Source: CAZZKG01 sp964654825
GTDB taxonomy: Bacteria > Gemmatimonadota > CAZMKB01
Length of the DNA: 31,103 nucleotides
Direction of reading: 5' to 3'
Assembly (NCBI GenBank): GCA_964654825.1
Contig: CAZZKG010000047.1
Span: 1-31,103 of the forward strand
Part shown: positions 14,630-22,023 of the stretch, piece after piece
How positions within the stretch are numbered: position 1 is the stretch's first letter
How the letters are laid out: every line of letters starts with the position of its first letter
Program-made: the position numbers and the translations under genes
The notes under the pieces: generated by a model
What the model was told of the DNA's origin: nothing
Seen by the model: only the letters and a program-made list of their open reading frames with translations
Databases searched by the model: none

Positions 14630-16613
14630 CGTCCCGGCCTGTCTCCGGTGGGATTATCGACTCTCGTCTCACCTTCACGATTGTCGAGTTGAAAGTCGGC
14701 CCTCCTCCAATCGGTTGGGGGGTGTCCGATGTGATTGTATTCATAGGATTCCCACAGATGCCGGTCAGCTGCCGGGGCGACCAGAGTACACCGGGAGGTA
14801 CCGAACCAGACAACCGCGCCTGCAGCGTGAGCTTACCCAGGTCGTTCTCGATCGTGACCTCCTGTTCGTCGGTGATGCCGAGTTGTTTTGCGTCCTCCGG
14901 ATTCATTAGGACGATCCGGTGTATGGGGCCGTGAATTTCCGTGAACTGCGTGTTGGTATATTTTCGTGTTGCCGTATTGATCAGGTAAAAATCATCCGGC
15001 GAGAGTTCAGGCGGGTGATGTTGCGGCAATGGATGAATACCGGCCGCCTCTGCTCTGCTCGAGTAGAATTCGAGTTTTCCTGACGGTGTCTGATACCTGT
15101 CCTGAAGCCTGGGTTTCAGCAGGAGTGTTTTCCCGTCGAGCAGGTCTTTGAATGTACCGGTCTCGAGGGCTCCTTCGAACGCTTTCTCGAGTGCCTTCCA
15201 CGGATCTTCATGCAGCCAGTCCACGGAAAGGCCGAGCTTTTTTATCAGCTCGGTCATCAGCCACACTTCATCTCTGCTTTCGCCCAGCGGTTCGATCGCC
15301 CTGTTGCCGAGACGGATGTACCTGTGCGACCAGGGTATTACGATGTCCTCTTTCTCTAGAAATGTTGTCGCCGGGAAAACAACGTCCGCGTAATCCGTGG
15401 TCGCGGTCCAGTGTGTTTCGTGGACTGCGGTGAAAACATCTTCTCTCGAGAGTCCTTCCCGCAGGCCGGCCTGGCCGGGGAGTGTCAGGGCGGGATTCAT
15501 GCTGTAGATGAAGAGGAGTTTGAATTCACCGCTCTGGATGCTAGAGCTGAGGCCCACCTGGCTTGTGATCCGTGAAGATGTACCGGAGAGCGATTCACCG
15601 CTGAGATATCCGCTGTCCAGGAAATAAGCCCGGCCGTTAGTGTACAGGAAACCGCGCCGGAGGCCCCGCAGGGCGGGAATCAATGAGACCGCCCGTACCA
15701 GGTCAGCCCCGTTGGTGTTTTTCTGAAGTCCGATCCCGATCATGGTGGCGCTCTTCTTCGATGAGAGGTACGCTTCCCCGATCCGCTCGACGGTAGTACG
15801 CTCCAGGCCGGTTTCTTCCGTCACTCTGCGGGGAGTCCAGCCGAGCGCTTCCTTCTCTAGAAACTCGAACCCCTTCGTCTCGTTTTCGATGAAGTCACTG
15901 TCGATACCATCATTTTCGATGAGAAACCGATAGATCGCCATCGACAGGGCAACGTCGCTTCCCGGCCTCGGGTGCACCCGGATGTCCGCTCCCCGAGCGC
16001 ATTCGCTGTTCCTGGGATCGATCACGATGATTTTCGAACCACTTTCCCTGCGATGTCGCACAGCAAGCGACCAGAGGTGGGGAGAACTAACCGGCGCGTT
16101 GAATCCCCAGAAAACGAACAGATCACTCTGCGTGATTTCTTCAGGCCCGAGCCCGTAGCTTTCACCGTAGTGGAGTTCGATCCCGGCATGACCGGACGAG
16201 CTGCATATCGACTCGTCCGTTTTGGCGGTTCCTATTGCGTTCCAGAGTCGGTGAGCGAAGCGGGAAGAAAGGAGACCCGTGTATCCGGCGTAATCAAGGA
16301 GGAGGATCGAATCACGACCGTGTTTCTCTATCGTTTTCGTCAGCTTTCGAGCGAAGAGATCGAGAGCCTCTGACCAGCTCGATCTTCTGAACCGGTTTCC
16401 GGGTTTTTTACCGTCGCGGATGTGCGGGTAGAGGACTCGGTTGGTGTAAACTCTGAGGGCGTCCTTCCGCCCTCTCGGGCAGGTGAATCCGCTCGTGAAT
16501 GGATTGTCCCGGTCGCCTCTGACAGACACGATCCTGCCATCGTCGTCGACGGTGATCGTAATGAAACAGGAATCGTAACAGTCTCTCGGACACACGGTCT
16601 TGACTGATTTCAT
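14619..16613 (-). CDS. Molybdopterin oxidoreductase (DMSO reductase family catalytic subunit)
   Basis: A 664-residue cytoplasmic enzyme (no Tat signal). The N-terminal [4Fe-4S] site is CPRDCYDSC plus GFTCPRGR; molybdo-bis-pterin segments include DESICSSSGHAG (candidate Cys metal ligand), FVFWGFNAPVSS, IIVIDPRNSECARGADIRVHPRPGSDVALSMA and the C-terminal dinucleotide-binding domain (INTATRKYTNTQFT, RIVLMNPEDAKQLGITDEQEVTIEN). The length suits the smaller COG0243 enzymes. No dedicated iron-sulfur or membrane subunit is adjacent, so its partner may be the HdrD/NarI module encoded just upstream on the same strand, or a soluble carrier. It has its own promoter (16653-16681). Substrate unknown; formate, oxyanion or hydroxylated aromatic substrates are all possible. 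Confidence 0.88.
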   Translation of the reverse strand: MKSVKTVCPRDCYDSCFITITVDDDGRIVSVRGDRDNPFTSGFTCPRGRKDALRVYTNRVLYPHIRDGKKPGNRFRRSSWSEALDLFARKLTKTIEKHGRDSILLLDYAGYTGLLSSRFAHRLWNAIGTAKTDESICSSSGHAGIELHYGESYGLGPEEITQSDLFVFWGFNAPVSSPHLWSLAVRHRRESGSKIIVIDPRNSECARGADIRVHPRPGSDVALSMAIYRFLIENDGIDSDFIENETKGFEFLEKEALGWTPRRVTEETGLERTTVERIGEAYLSSKKSATMIGIGLQKNTNGADLVRAVSLIPALRGLRRGFLYTNGRAYFLDSGYLSGESLSGTSSRITSQVGLSSSIQSGEFKLLFIYSMNPALTLPGQAGLREGLSREDVFTAVHETHWTATTDYADVVFPATTFLEKEDIVIPWSHRYIRLGNRAIEPLGESRDEVWLMTELIKKLGLSVDWLHEDPWKALEKAFEGALETGTFKDLLDGKTLLLKPRLQDRYQTPSGKLEFYSSRAEAAGIHPLPQHHPPELSPDDFYLINTATRKYTNTQFTEIHGPIHRIVLMNPEDAKQLGITDEQEVTIENDLGKLTLQARLSGSVPPGVLWSPRQLTGICGNPMNTITSDTPQPIGGGPTFNSTIVKVRRESIIPPETGRDVSK

Positions 16614-16652
16614 CGGACGTCCCGATAGAGATTGCGCACGGTGTTTTCATTG

Positions 16653-16681
16653 ATACTATGTCCCCCGTGCCGGTAAGTCAA
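16653..16681 (-). promoter_or_regulatory. Promoter of the molybdopterin oxidoreductase gene
   Basis: Minus strand TTGACT (16681-16676), 17-bp spacer, TAGTAT (16658-16653), about 40 nt upstream of the start at 16613. The enzyme can therefore be expressed separately from the HdrD-like gene. Confidence 0.55.
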
Positions 16682-16705
16682 TTGAAAGATGGCGCGGACG
16701 ACAGA

Positions 16706-16736
16706 ATCTCACAGCTCTCGAGACCGTATGTGAGAT
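16706..16736. repeat. 8-bp inverted repeat between HdrD-like gene and molybdoenzyme promoter
   Basis: ATCTCACA (16706-16713) and TGTGAGAT (16729-16736) are perfect complements around 15 nt. It lies 3' of the HdrD-like stop and 25 bp upstream of the -35 at 16676-16681. It could be an operator or a processing hairpin. No T-run follows. Confidence 0.4.
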
Positions 16737-16750
16737 ATGACTCCCCGGTC

Positions 16751-18118
16751 TTACAGGATGAGGGCGTTGAAGACGAGGTCGTGGACACCTCCGATCACTA
16801 CATCACGCTTATGGTATTCCATCAACTGTGCCAGTTGCCGTTTGCAGTTCGAGCATGGAGCCGCTACGAATTTTGCACCAGTGTCGTCGATCTGTTTGAG
16901 CTTCATCTTACCGGACACATTCATCCTGAACTCGTGGATTTCATCCATCGCTGACAGGCCGCCGCCGCCGCCGCAGCACCAGTTGTACTGACGGTTGGGT
17001 GTCATCTCACGGAAATCGGCACACGCAGCGTTCATAATGATACGCGGTTCCTCCACGATACCGCAGCTTCTGCCGAAATTGCACGGGTCGTGATAGGTGA
17101 CGGGGTCCGGGTTCCTTGTTTTGTCGAACTTCAGCGCGTGGTCCTCGACGAGCTTTGCAGTGTACTGAAGGACGTTGGTGATCTCGAACGGAAGCTCTCC
17201 CCACCAACCGGCTTTTTCCATCATGAACTTCATGACGCGGTGCGCGTGACCGCACTCTCCCATCATCAGTGTTTTCACTTTGAAGCGTTTCGCCTCCTCG
17301 ACGTAGAGCTTGTTGTCTTCCTTCATCGATTTGTCGTCACCGGTGAAGAGACCATAGTTGGCACCGTCGAAGGCCCGTGAGCTCAATGTCCAGGACACAC
17401 CCGTCTTGTGAAAAACCTTCGCGATCCCCATGACCGCTTCGGGGTTGACAAGAAGATCGCCGGATGGTGGAACGAAAAATACCTCTGCGGCAACTTCATC
17501 ATAAGGAATCTTCACATCGATCCCGCAGTCATCCTTGATTTCTTCTTCCAGGAAACGCACGGTTTCTTTGAGGGCCGCGGGATTTGCGCCGTCGGTGTTG
17601 CCTGTTTCGAGAGAGATCTGGACGACCTTCACCAACCGCTCCGGAGTCCAGTTCAAAGCGTCAGCAATAGCCCTTCCCTTGCGGGTGATCACGGAATTGT
17701 CGATCCCCATGGGACAGAAGGTCGCACACCTCCTGCACCCGGTACATTCATAGAAGGCATCGACGAATTTTTTCATGTCACCGTCGAAATCCTCGGCGCC
17801 GGCGAGGGATCCGAAGAATTTTCCTGAAATCGTCTTGTGTTTTTTGAATACGGAGCGGATCAGGTCCGATCGGACAGCAGGATTACGCAACTCGGTCGGG
17901 TCGCCCTGATACACGGGACACTGTTCAGCACAGGTGCCGCACCGTGCACACATGTCCATATACAATTTCAACACACGGGGGCCGTTGTCGATCGCTTTGA
18001 TCGCATCGATGACTTTCTGCCTGATTCTGTTGCCGGAGACCTTCTCCGGTTCATCGGGAACGGTGCCACCTCCGGCAGGCTTGGTTTGAGTTGTTTCAAC
18101 GTGAGTCACGATACTCAC
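16751..18118 (-). CDS. HdrD/DsrK-like CCG-domain iron-sulfur protein (module 1)
   Basis: The 455-residue cytoplasmic protein has two [4Fe-4S] sites (CARCGTCAEQCP and CTGCRRCATFCP) and a C-terminal CCG domain: YHDPCNFGRSCG, CCGGGGG and APCSNCKRQ supply the Cys set for a noncubane [4Fe-4S] cluster of the heterodisulfide reductase type. The first CCG half is degenerate (MGECGHAHR). Such proteins (HdrD, DsrK, TmcB) transfer electrons between a membrane cytochrome b and thiol/disulfide or cytochrome partners. The NarI-like cytochrome gene ends 6 nt upstream, which gives a DsrMK/HdrED-like pair. The start is GTG at 18118; a GTG at 18109 has better spacing (8 nt) to GGGAG. It is paralogous to the HdrD-like part of 22024-23778. 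Confidence 0.87.
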   Translation of the reverse strand: MSIVTHVETTQTKPAGGGTVPDEPEKVSGNRIRQKVIDAIKAIDNGPRVLKLYMDMCARCGTCAEQCPVYQGDPTELRNPAVRSDLIRSVFKKHKTISGKFFGSLAGAEDFDGDMKKFVDAFYECTGCRRCATFCPMGIDNSVITRKGRAIADALNWTPERLVKVVQISLETGNTDGANPAALKETVRFLEEEIKDDCGIDVKIPYDEVAAEVFFVPPSGDLLVNPEAVMGIAKVFHKTGVSWTLSSRAFDGANYGLFTGDDKSMKEDNKLYVEEAKRFKVKTLMMGECGHAHRVMKFMMEKAGWWGELPFEITNVLQYTAKLVEDHALKFDKTRNPDPVTYHDPCNFGRSCGIVEEPRIIMNAACADFREMTPNRQYNWCCGGGGGLSAMDEIHEFRMNVSGKMKLKQIDDTGAKFVAAPCSNCKRQLAQLMEYHKRDVVIGGVHDLVFNALIL

Positions 18119-18124
18119 TCCCTT

Positions 18125-18844
18125 CTATGCTTTTTGAACCAGTGTCTGAGTAAAAAAGATTCCTCCTAAGTGCATGATCTTACTAAACGGGATAACCAGG
18201 AGAAGGAGTTGTCCGAGTAGGAAATGAAATGTGAACAGACCGTTGGCGGGAACAGTTGTCTCGGTGAGTGAAAGGGTAAAAAGAGAAGAGAAATAACGCC
18301 GGGTGATTTCGAGGTCGAAGTGTTCTCCGAAGCGCATCATATTGCCGGTAAAAAGGATGGCAAGGATAAGGAGGAGGGTAAAGTAATCCGGAAGGTTGGA
18401 CACCTCTCTTACTCTCCTAATAATCAGTCGTCTGAAGATGAGAAAAAGAAGGCACAGAAAGATCAGCAGGCCGGCGGTGCCGCCTGATACGGCGCTCATC
18501 CTGTCGGCGTTGATCCCGAGAGCTGCCCAGAGTCTGGGGAAATCTGTAAAGACTCGAACGTGCCCGATGGCAATTAGAGCCAGGGCGGCGTGAAACAACC
18601 ATGCAAAAATCCAGAGTGCTCTGTCTCCCTTGAAGAGATTCGGGAACAGAAACGATTCTTTGATAACTCCCAGGAATGTGGCTGTCCCTCCTTCCGGCGC
18701 GGGAAACAGCGTCATAGCTCCGGGTTGTGGTGTCTTGAACCAGGTATACACCCGGTATACCATCGCGATCAAAAAAACCGAAATGGTGATGTAGGGAAGA
18801 ATCCCCAGGATAAAGTAGTTCAGCGGGATTCCGGCTTCTCCCAT
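18125..18844 (-). CDS. NarI/DsrM/HdrE-like membrane cytochrome b (module 1)
   Basis: A 240-residue integral membrane protein with about five helices of the nitrate-reductase gamma type. Candidate heme-b histidines occur in WLFHAALALIAIGHVRVF, in MMRFGEHFDLE and in FTFHFLLGQLLLLVIPFSKIMHLGG. It should pass electrons between menaquinone and the adjacent HdrD-like protein. The start at 18844 (MGEAGIPLNY) is fixed by AGGAGG 7 nt upstream; an in-frame ATG at 18904 would add a basic 20-residue tail and has no comparable site. It lies 90 nt downstream of the HTH regulator gene, apparently in the same transcript. Confidence 0.85.
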   Translation of the reverse strand: MGEAGIPLNYFILGILPYITISVFLIAMVYRVYTWFKTPQPGAMTLFPAPEGGTATFLGVIKESFLFPNLFKGDRALWIFAWLFHAALALIAIGHVRVFTDFPRLWAALGINADRMSAVSGGTAGLLIFLCLLFLIFRRLIIRRVREVSNLPDYFTLLLILAILFTGNMMRFGEHFDLEITRRYFSSLFTLSLTETTVPANGLFTFHFLLGQLLLLVIPFSKIMHLGGIFFTQTLVQKA

Positions 18845-18934
18845 TATAATTCCTCCTGCGAAGGTTCGGCTGAATCTCCTACGGTATGCGTCCCATCCGC
18901 CCATCAGATCTGTGAAGACATGGTTAATAGAGTG

Positions 18935-19723
18935 TCATGGGGTGCGCGCCATTTGTGGTAATGAATCGGAGCCGTGAATGAGGCCGGATATCGTCTCTAT
19001 AGTGAAGTGGCGATCGATCAAGCCGTGTATTATCTGGTCACATCCTCCCGGAAGCTTCTTCTGGTTACCGGCAAGCACGATTCTCACGAAAGGGAGTCGC
19101 GGGTCTTCATAGAGAAACCTCGCGAATTCATAGCTTCTCTCGATCCCGAGAGAACAATCGATAATCGCATAGTCAGGCCGAAACTGCTCGACGAGCATCG
19201 AACAACGGTATTCACAGTCGGTGATCCTGAGGTTGAAATCGATTCCCCCGGAATCTCTCTCGAGTGCATCCTTCAGCCTGCTCTTGTCAGTGACAACCAG
19301 GACGTTCAGGTGCTGATCACGAACCATTTTATAGTATTCACATTCTTCACAGGTCCCTTCGCAGTAAAGACCGACAAAGCCTGCGTTTGAGAGATTTTTT
19401 ACCTCATAACAACGCCGTGTCTTCGAACGATATACGATACAGTCCTTGCATCCCTCGGCGATGATACCGGATTTGGCGTTGAATTCCCAGCAGTAGCGAA
19501 ACGGTTCGCCTCGGAAGGATACATCAGGGGCCCCTTCTTCGAAACCGAACAGCTTCACCAGTGCGTTGCGGGGGATGCGATGGTGTCCGCCCGGGGTCCG
19601 GGTTGCGGGGAGCTTTCCTGCCCTGATCCACTTCAGGACCGTATCCGGGGTGACCGAACAGAGGACTGCCGCCTCACCGGTGGAGAAGTACTCTTTTGCC
19701 GGAATGGAACCGGGTTGTTTCAT
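18935..19723 (-). CDS. BldC/excisionase-type HTH regulator with seven-Cys domain and pseudo-receiver (copy 1)
   Basis: 262 residues. Residues 11-51 form a MerR/BldC-like winged HTH (FSTGEAAVLCSVTPDTVLKW, then RAGKLPATRTPGGHHRIP). Residues 76-130 form a Cys-rich domain with C77, C91, C94, C104, C120, C124 and C127, suited to zinc or an Fe-S cluster. Residues from about 138 resemble a response-regulator receiver (LNVLVVTDKS, RPDYAIIDCSLG, FVRIVLAGN), but the acidic pair is reduced to TD and the switch Lys is absent, so phosphorylation is doubtful; it has extra Cys (DCEYRC, IDC). The start at 19723 (MKQPGS) is chosen for the AGAGAGG site and homology with copy 2 (25101-25865). It heads the NarI/HdrD module 1 genes and probably controls them through the CAATAA repeats in its leader. 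Confidence 0.85.
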   Translation of the reverse strand: MKQPGSIPAKEYFSTGEAAVLCSVTPDTVLKWIRAGKLPATRTPGGHHRIPRNALVKLFGFEEGAPDVSFRGEPFRYCWEFNAKSGIIAEGCKDCIVYRSKTRRCYEVKNLSNAGFVGLYCEGTCEECEYYKMVRDQHLNVLVVTDKSRLKDALERDSGGIDFNLRITDCEYRCSMLVEQFRPDYAIIDCSLGIERSYEFARFLYEDPRLPFVRIVLAGNQKKLPGGCDQIIHGLIDRHFTIETISGLIHGSDSLPQMARTP

Positions 19724-19736
19724 TAAAATGCCTCTC

Positions 19737-19760
19737 TTATTGGAATTATTGGAATTATTG
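19737..19760 (-). repeat. Tandem CAATAA repeats, putative operator of HTH copy 1
   Basis: On the minus strand CAATAA occurs at 19760, 19751 and 19742 (first base), exactly 9 bp apart, within 9-bp units CAATAATTC. They lie between the -10 of the promoter and the ribosome site, where binding would block transcription. The same arrangement precedes the paralogous regulator at 25865. Confidence 0.65.
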
Positions 19761-19772
19761 ATTATATGGATA

Positions 19773-19801
19773 ATTCTAACTAATTTTTCGCAGATTGTCA
19801 A
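19773..19801 (-). promoter_or_regulatory. Promoter of HTH copy 1 / module 1 operon
   Basis: Minus strand TTGACA (19801-19796), 17-bp spacer, TAGAAT (19778-19773), directly upstream of the CAATAA repeats. The start codon at 19723 follows about 43 nt after the expected transcription start. Confidence 0.65.
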
Positions 19802-19930
19802 GGTAGAATCAGGAGGTCTCCTGTACAGGCGGCCGGGTAGCCGGCGACGAGCGGGAGATGACCGGGATCAATGGTGATGGAAAGCAGCAGTTGTGAGGAA
19901 GTCCGTACACGGATCTGAGTGGAGAAGCGG

Positions 19931-20563
19931 CTAAAACCTGCCGCCGCTTAAAACGTAGGATAAACCTTCGATTTCCATCGCCATTTCAACATTTCTGAGT
20001 GTCACGTGGTTAGGCACGTTCAGCTTTCGAGGAGCAAAATTCAGGATTCCCCGGATGCCTGCTTCGACAACCCGATCGGCCGCTTCCTGAGCAGATGAGG
20101 CCGGCGTGGCGATCACCCCGATTTCGACCCCGAGTTCGCGCGTTATTCTGGGAAGCTCACTGATATGCATGATCTCGATGCCGCCCCAGATCTGCCCGAT
20201 GGCTTCAGGAATGATGTCGAATATGCCGACCATGATAAACTCACGCCTCTTGAACTCCCTGTGAGAGAAAAGGGCATGCCCGAGGTTCCCGGCCCCGATT
20301 AATACGACCTTCCAGTGTCTGTTGAGACCGAGTATATTAATGATCTCGTGACGAAGCTGTTTCACGTTGTAGCCGATTCCCCGTTTACCGAAGGTCCCGA
20401 AGTATGAAAGATCTTTCCTCACCTGGGCGGGTGTCGCGTGTGCCTTCGCTGCGAGTTTTTCAGAGTTGGTAACCGTTTCTCCGCCTGCCTCGTCCTCCTC
20501 CAGAACGCGATAGTAACTGCTCAAGCGCCGGATCGTCGACTCTGATATCTTTTTCGTCCTCAC
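19931..20563 (-). CDS. rex: Redox-sensing transcriptional repressor Rex
   Basis: This 210-residue Rex has an N-terminal winged helix (KKISESTIRRLSSYYRVL, ATPAQVRKDLSYFGTFGKRGIGYNV) and a Rossmann NAD(H) domain (KVVLIGAGNLGHAL, VGIFDIIPEAIGQ, IGVIATPASSAQEAADRVVEAGIRGILNFAP) plus the domain-swapping C-terminal helix. Rex binds DNA when NAD+ is high and releases it when NADH rises, and it controls fermentation and anaerobic respiration genes. I place the start at the GTG at 20563 because GGAGG lies 5 nt upstream and homologues begin just before KISESTIRRL; the ATG at 20575 adds four residues and lacks a ribosome site. It has its own promoter and two Rex-like sites upstream, so autoregulation is likely. 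Confidence 0.95.
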   Translation of the reverse strand: MRTKKISESTIRRLSSYYRVLEEDEAGGETVTNSEKLAAKAHATPAQVRKDLSYFGTFGKRGIGYNVKQLRHEIINILGLNRHWKVVLIGAGNLGHALFSHREFKRREFIMVGIFDIIPEAIGQIWGGIEIMHISELPRITRELGVEIGVIATPASSAQEAADRVVEAGIRGILNFAPRKLNVPNHVTLRNVEMAMEIEGLSYVLSGGRF

Positions 20564-20594
20564 AATTTCCTCCATATCGTTTCAGCAGGAAACG

Positions 20595-20612
20595 CTGTTC
20601 TTTTTTTCACAA
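20595..20612. promoter_or_regulatory. Rex-like operator proximal to rex
   Basis: CTGTTC-TTTTTT-TCACAA against the Rex consensus TTGTGA-N6-TCACAA: one half-site perfect, the other 3 of 6 with the TGT core kept (9 of 12). It lies about 30-50 nt upstream of the GTG start. Confidence 0.45.
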
Positions 20613-20724
20613 TATGGCTCAGAGTAATCGCTTGTTCTCTTGTCTCTACGGCGACACATTGTTTGTTGTTTCTTGAAAACGCAGGTGGGAAGAAAAATCT
20701 CACTCCCTCGTGGTCACCGGAAAA

Positions 20725-20742
20725 TCGTTCCTTTTTTCACAA
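20725..20742. promoter_or_regulatory. Rex-like operator overlapping the rex -10
   Basis: TCGTTC-CTTTTT-TCACAA: one perfect half-site, the other 3 of 6. The perfect TTGTGA half (minus strand) overlaps the last two bases of the -10 TATATT, an ideal place for repression. The 12-bp core on both sites, ATATTGTGAAAAAA, is repeated 130 bp apart. Confidence 0.5.
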
Positions 20743-20769
20743 TATAATCATTCCGGGTCGGTTCGTCAA
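20741..20769 (-). promoter_or_regulatory. Promoter of rex
   Basis: Minus strand TTGACG (20769-20764), 17-bp spacer, TATATT (20746-20741), followed at once by the Rex-like half-site. It gives a leader of about 170 nt. Confidence 0.65.
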
Positions 20770-20919
20770 TCTTCTGTTGAAGGACAATCTTTCCCTGAGT
20801 GCGCACCGGCAGGAGACGCATCACATTGCCGGATCCCGGCGCTTCTCTGCCCGGTGCATGCTGTGTTCGGAGGATCTGGTATCTCGAGAGGATGGCACTT
20901 AGATTGGGTGTGTGTCTCT

Positions 20920-21996
20920 TCACCCGGTGGGAGGACGCTCGGAACCGGCCGGGTTTTTCTCGGAACTCTTTCTCGGCAGCTTGACGGTAATACATGATCC
21001 CTTGCCAGGTTCCGAATCGATGCTGATAGTTCCACCGTGAGCCCGGGCGATCTTGTTGGCGACGAACAGCCCCAGTCCTGTACCGCCCGAACCCTTCGAT
21101 GAGAAAAACAAACTGAATGCTTTCTCCCTCATCTCCCGGGTCATGCCGGTACCGGTGTCAGTAAGCGTGAAAATAACCTGGTCGGGTTCACCACGGACAG
21201 CCATGTTCACCCTGTGGTCGGATTTGTTTCGGTCCAGACGGCAGGCATCCAGGGCATTCTCCATAAGGTTGACGAAAAGGGATCGTATCGCAGTCGGATC
21301 GGCTTCGAGTGTCCCGGCGTCCGGATCGATGGAGCACTCGCAATGAATCGTGAGCTTCCGGGCTTTCTCGTCCATGATGCTGCAGATGTCTTCTATGAGA
21401 TCCTTCACTATGACAATTTGCCGCTCCGGTTCACGGTCTTTCACGTAGTAGAGTAGGTCCATGACCAGGGACCTGATACGATCCATGTTGCGGAGAGCCA
21501 TCTCCCAGCCCTTGTCGATACGCTCACGGTCATTGTTCTTCAATCCGGAGTTGACGAGATAGATACCCCCGTCGAGACCATTCAAAAGCCCTTTTATGGT
21601 GTGGGATATGGTCCCTATGAGGAGTCCTACATCGGAAAGCTTGTCCTGTAACTCTCTGATCATCGTGATGTCCGTGGACATTTCCATCACCGCGATGATT
21701 TCACCTTTCTCATCGAAGATCGGGGTAGTGTTGACGATGACCCATATCTCTTCTCCATTCAGGGCCGTCACCCACTCCTCGCTGTGGTGAGGCTCGCCAT
21801 CTCTGAAAACATGCTCGACAGGGCAGACCTCGCATTTCTCGGGCCGATGTTTGTATACCTGGTAGCAGTGACGGCCCTCCCATTCGCCAAAGTTCTTTCG
21901 GAATTTCCGGTTTGCATCGATGATCCTGAAATCCCTGTCCTGGACAGTTAGAAAACAGGGCATCGCATCGAAATAGGTCTTGTAATTGTTGAGCAT
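20920..21996 (-). CDS. Soluble PAS-domain sensor histidine kinase with Cys cluster
   Basis: A 358-residue kinase without membrane segments. The N-terminal PAS domain (residues about 5-115) contains C44-Y-x9-C55-x2-C58-P, a metal/Fe-S or thiol-type motif found in some PAS sensors of anaerobes. The H-box is GTISHTIKGLLNG with phospho-acceptor His132. The ATPase domain has NLMENALDACR (N box), LTDTGTGM (G1), FSLFFSSKGSGGTGLGLFVANKIARAHGG (F and G2). The gene starts 27 nt after the HdrD-receiver fusion (22024-23778), the only intact receiver in the window and therefore its likely phosphorylation partner. It should sense cytoplasmic redox or metal state. The terminal 20 residues are polar and non-conserved in appearance. 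Confidence 0.9.
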   Translation of the reverse strand: MLNNYKTYFDAMPCFLTVQDRDFRIIDANRKFRKNFGEWEGRHCYQVYKHRPEKCEVCPVEHVFRDGEPHHSEEWVTALNGEEIWVIVNTTPIFDEKGEIIAVMEMSTDITMIRELQDKLSDVGLLIGTISHTIKGLLNGLDGGIYLVNSGLKNNDRERIDKGWEMALRNMDRIRSLVMDLLYYVKDREPERQIVIVKDLIEDICSIMDEKARKLTIHCECSIDPDAGTLEADPTAIRSLFVNLMENALDACRLDRNKSDHRVNMAVRGEPDQVIFTLTDTGTGMTREMREKAFSLFFSSKGSGGTGLGLFVANKIARAHGGTISIDSEPGKGSCITVKLPRKSSEKNPAGSERPPTG

Positions 21997-22023
21997 GGCG
22001 TTGATCCGACAGGCCCCGGTCTC

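Larger units (their letters stand above)
20564..20919. other. Intergenic region between histidine kinase stop and rex
   Basis: The 356-bp gap carries the rex promoter (20741-20769), two Rex-like operators (20725-20742 and 20595-20612) and a small hairpin GTTTC-AGCAG-GAAAC (20579-20593) just before the rex start. From about 20770 to 20919 I see no gene and no clear terminator of the kinase gene. Confidence 0.5.

Noticed and set aside
16706..16736. CRP- or Rex-type operator at the TGTGAGAT repeat
   Set aside because: The half-sites face the wrong way (TCTCACA...TGTGAGA) and the 15-nt centre does not fit either consensus.
19916..19960. Intrinsic terminator after rex (AAGCGG / CCGCTT)
   Set aside because: A 6-bp inverted repeat overlaps the rex stop, but the loop is 13 nt and no T-run follows. 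I found no convincing intrinsic terminator in the window.
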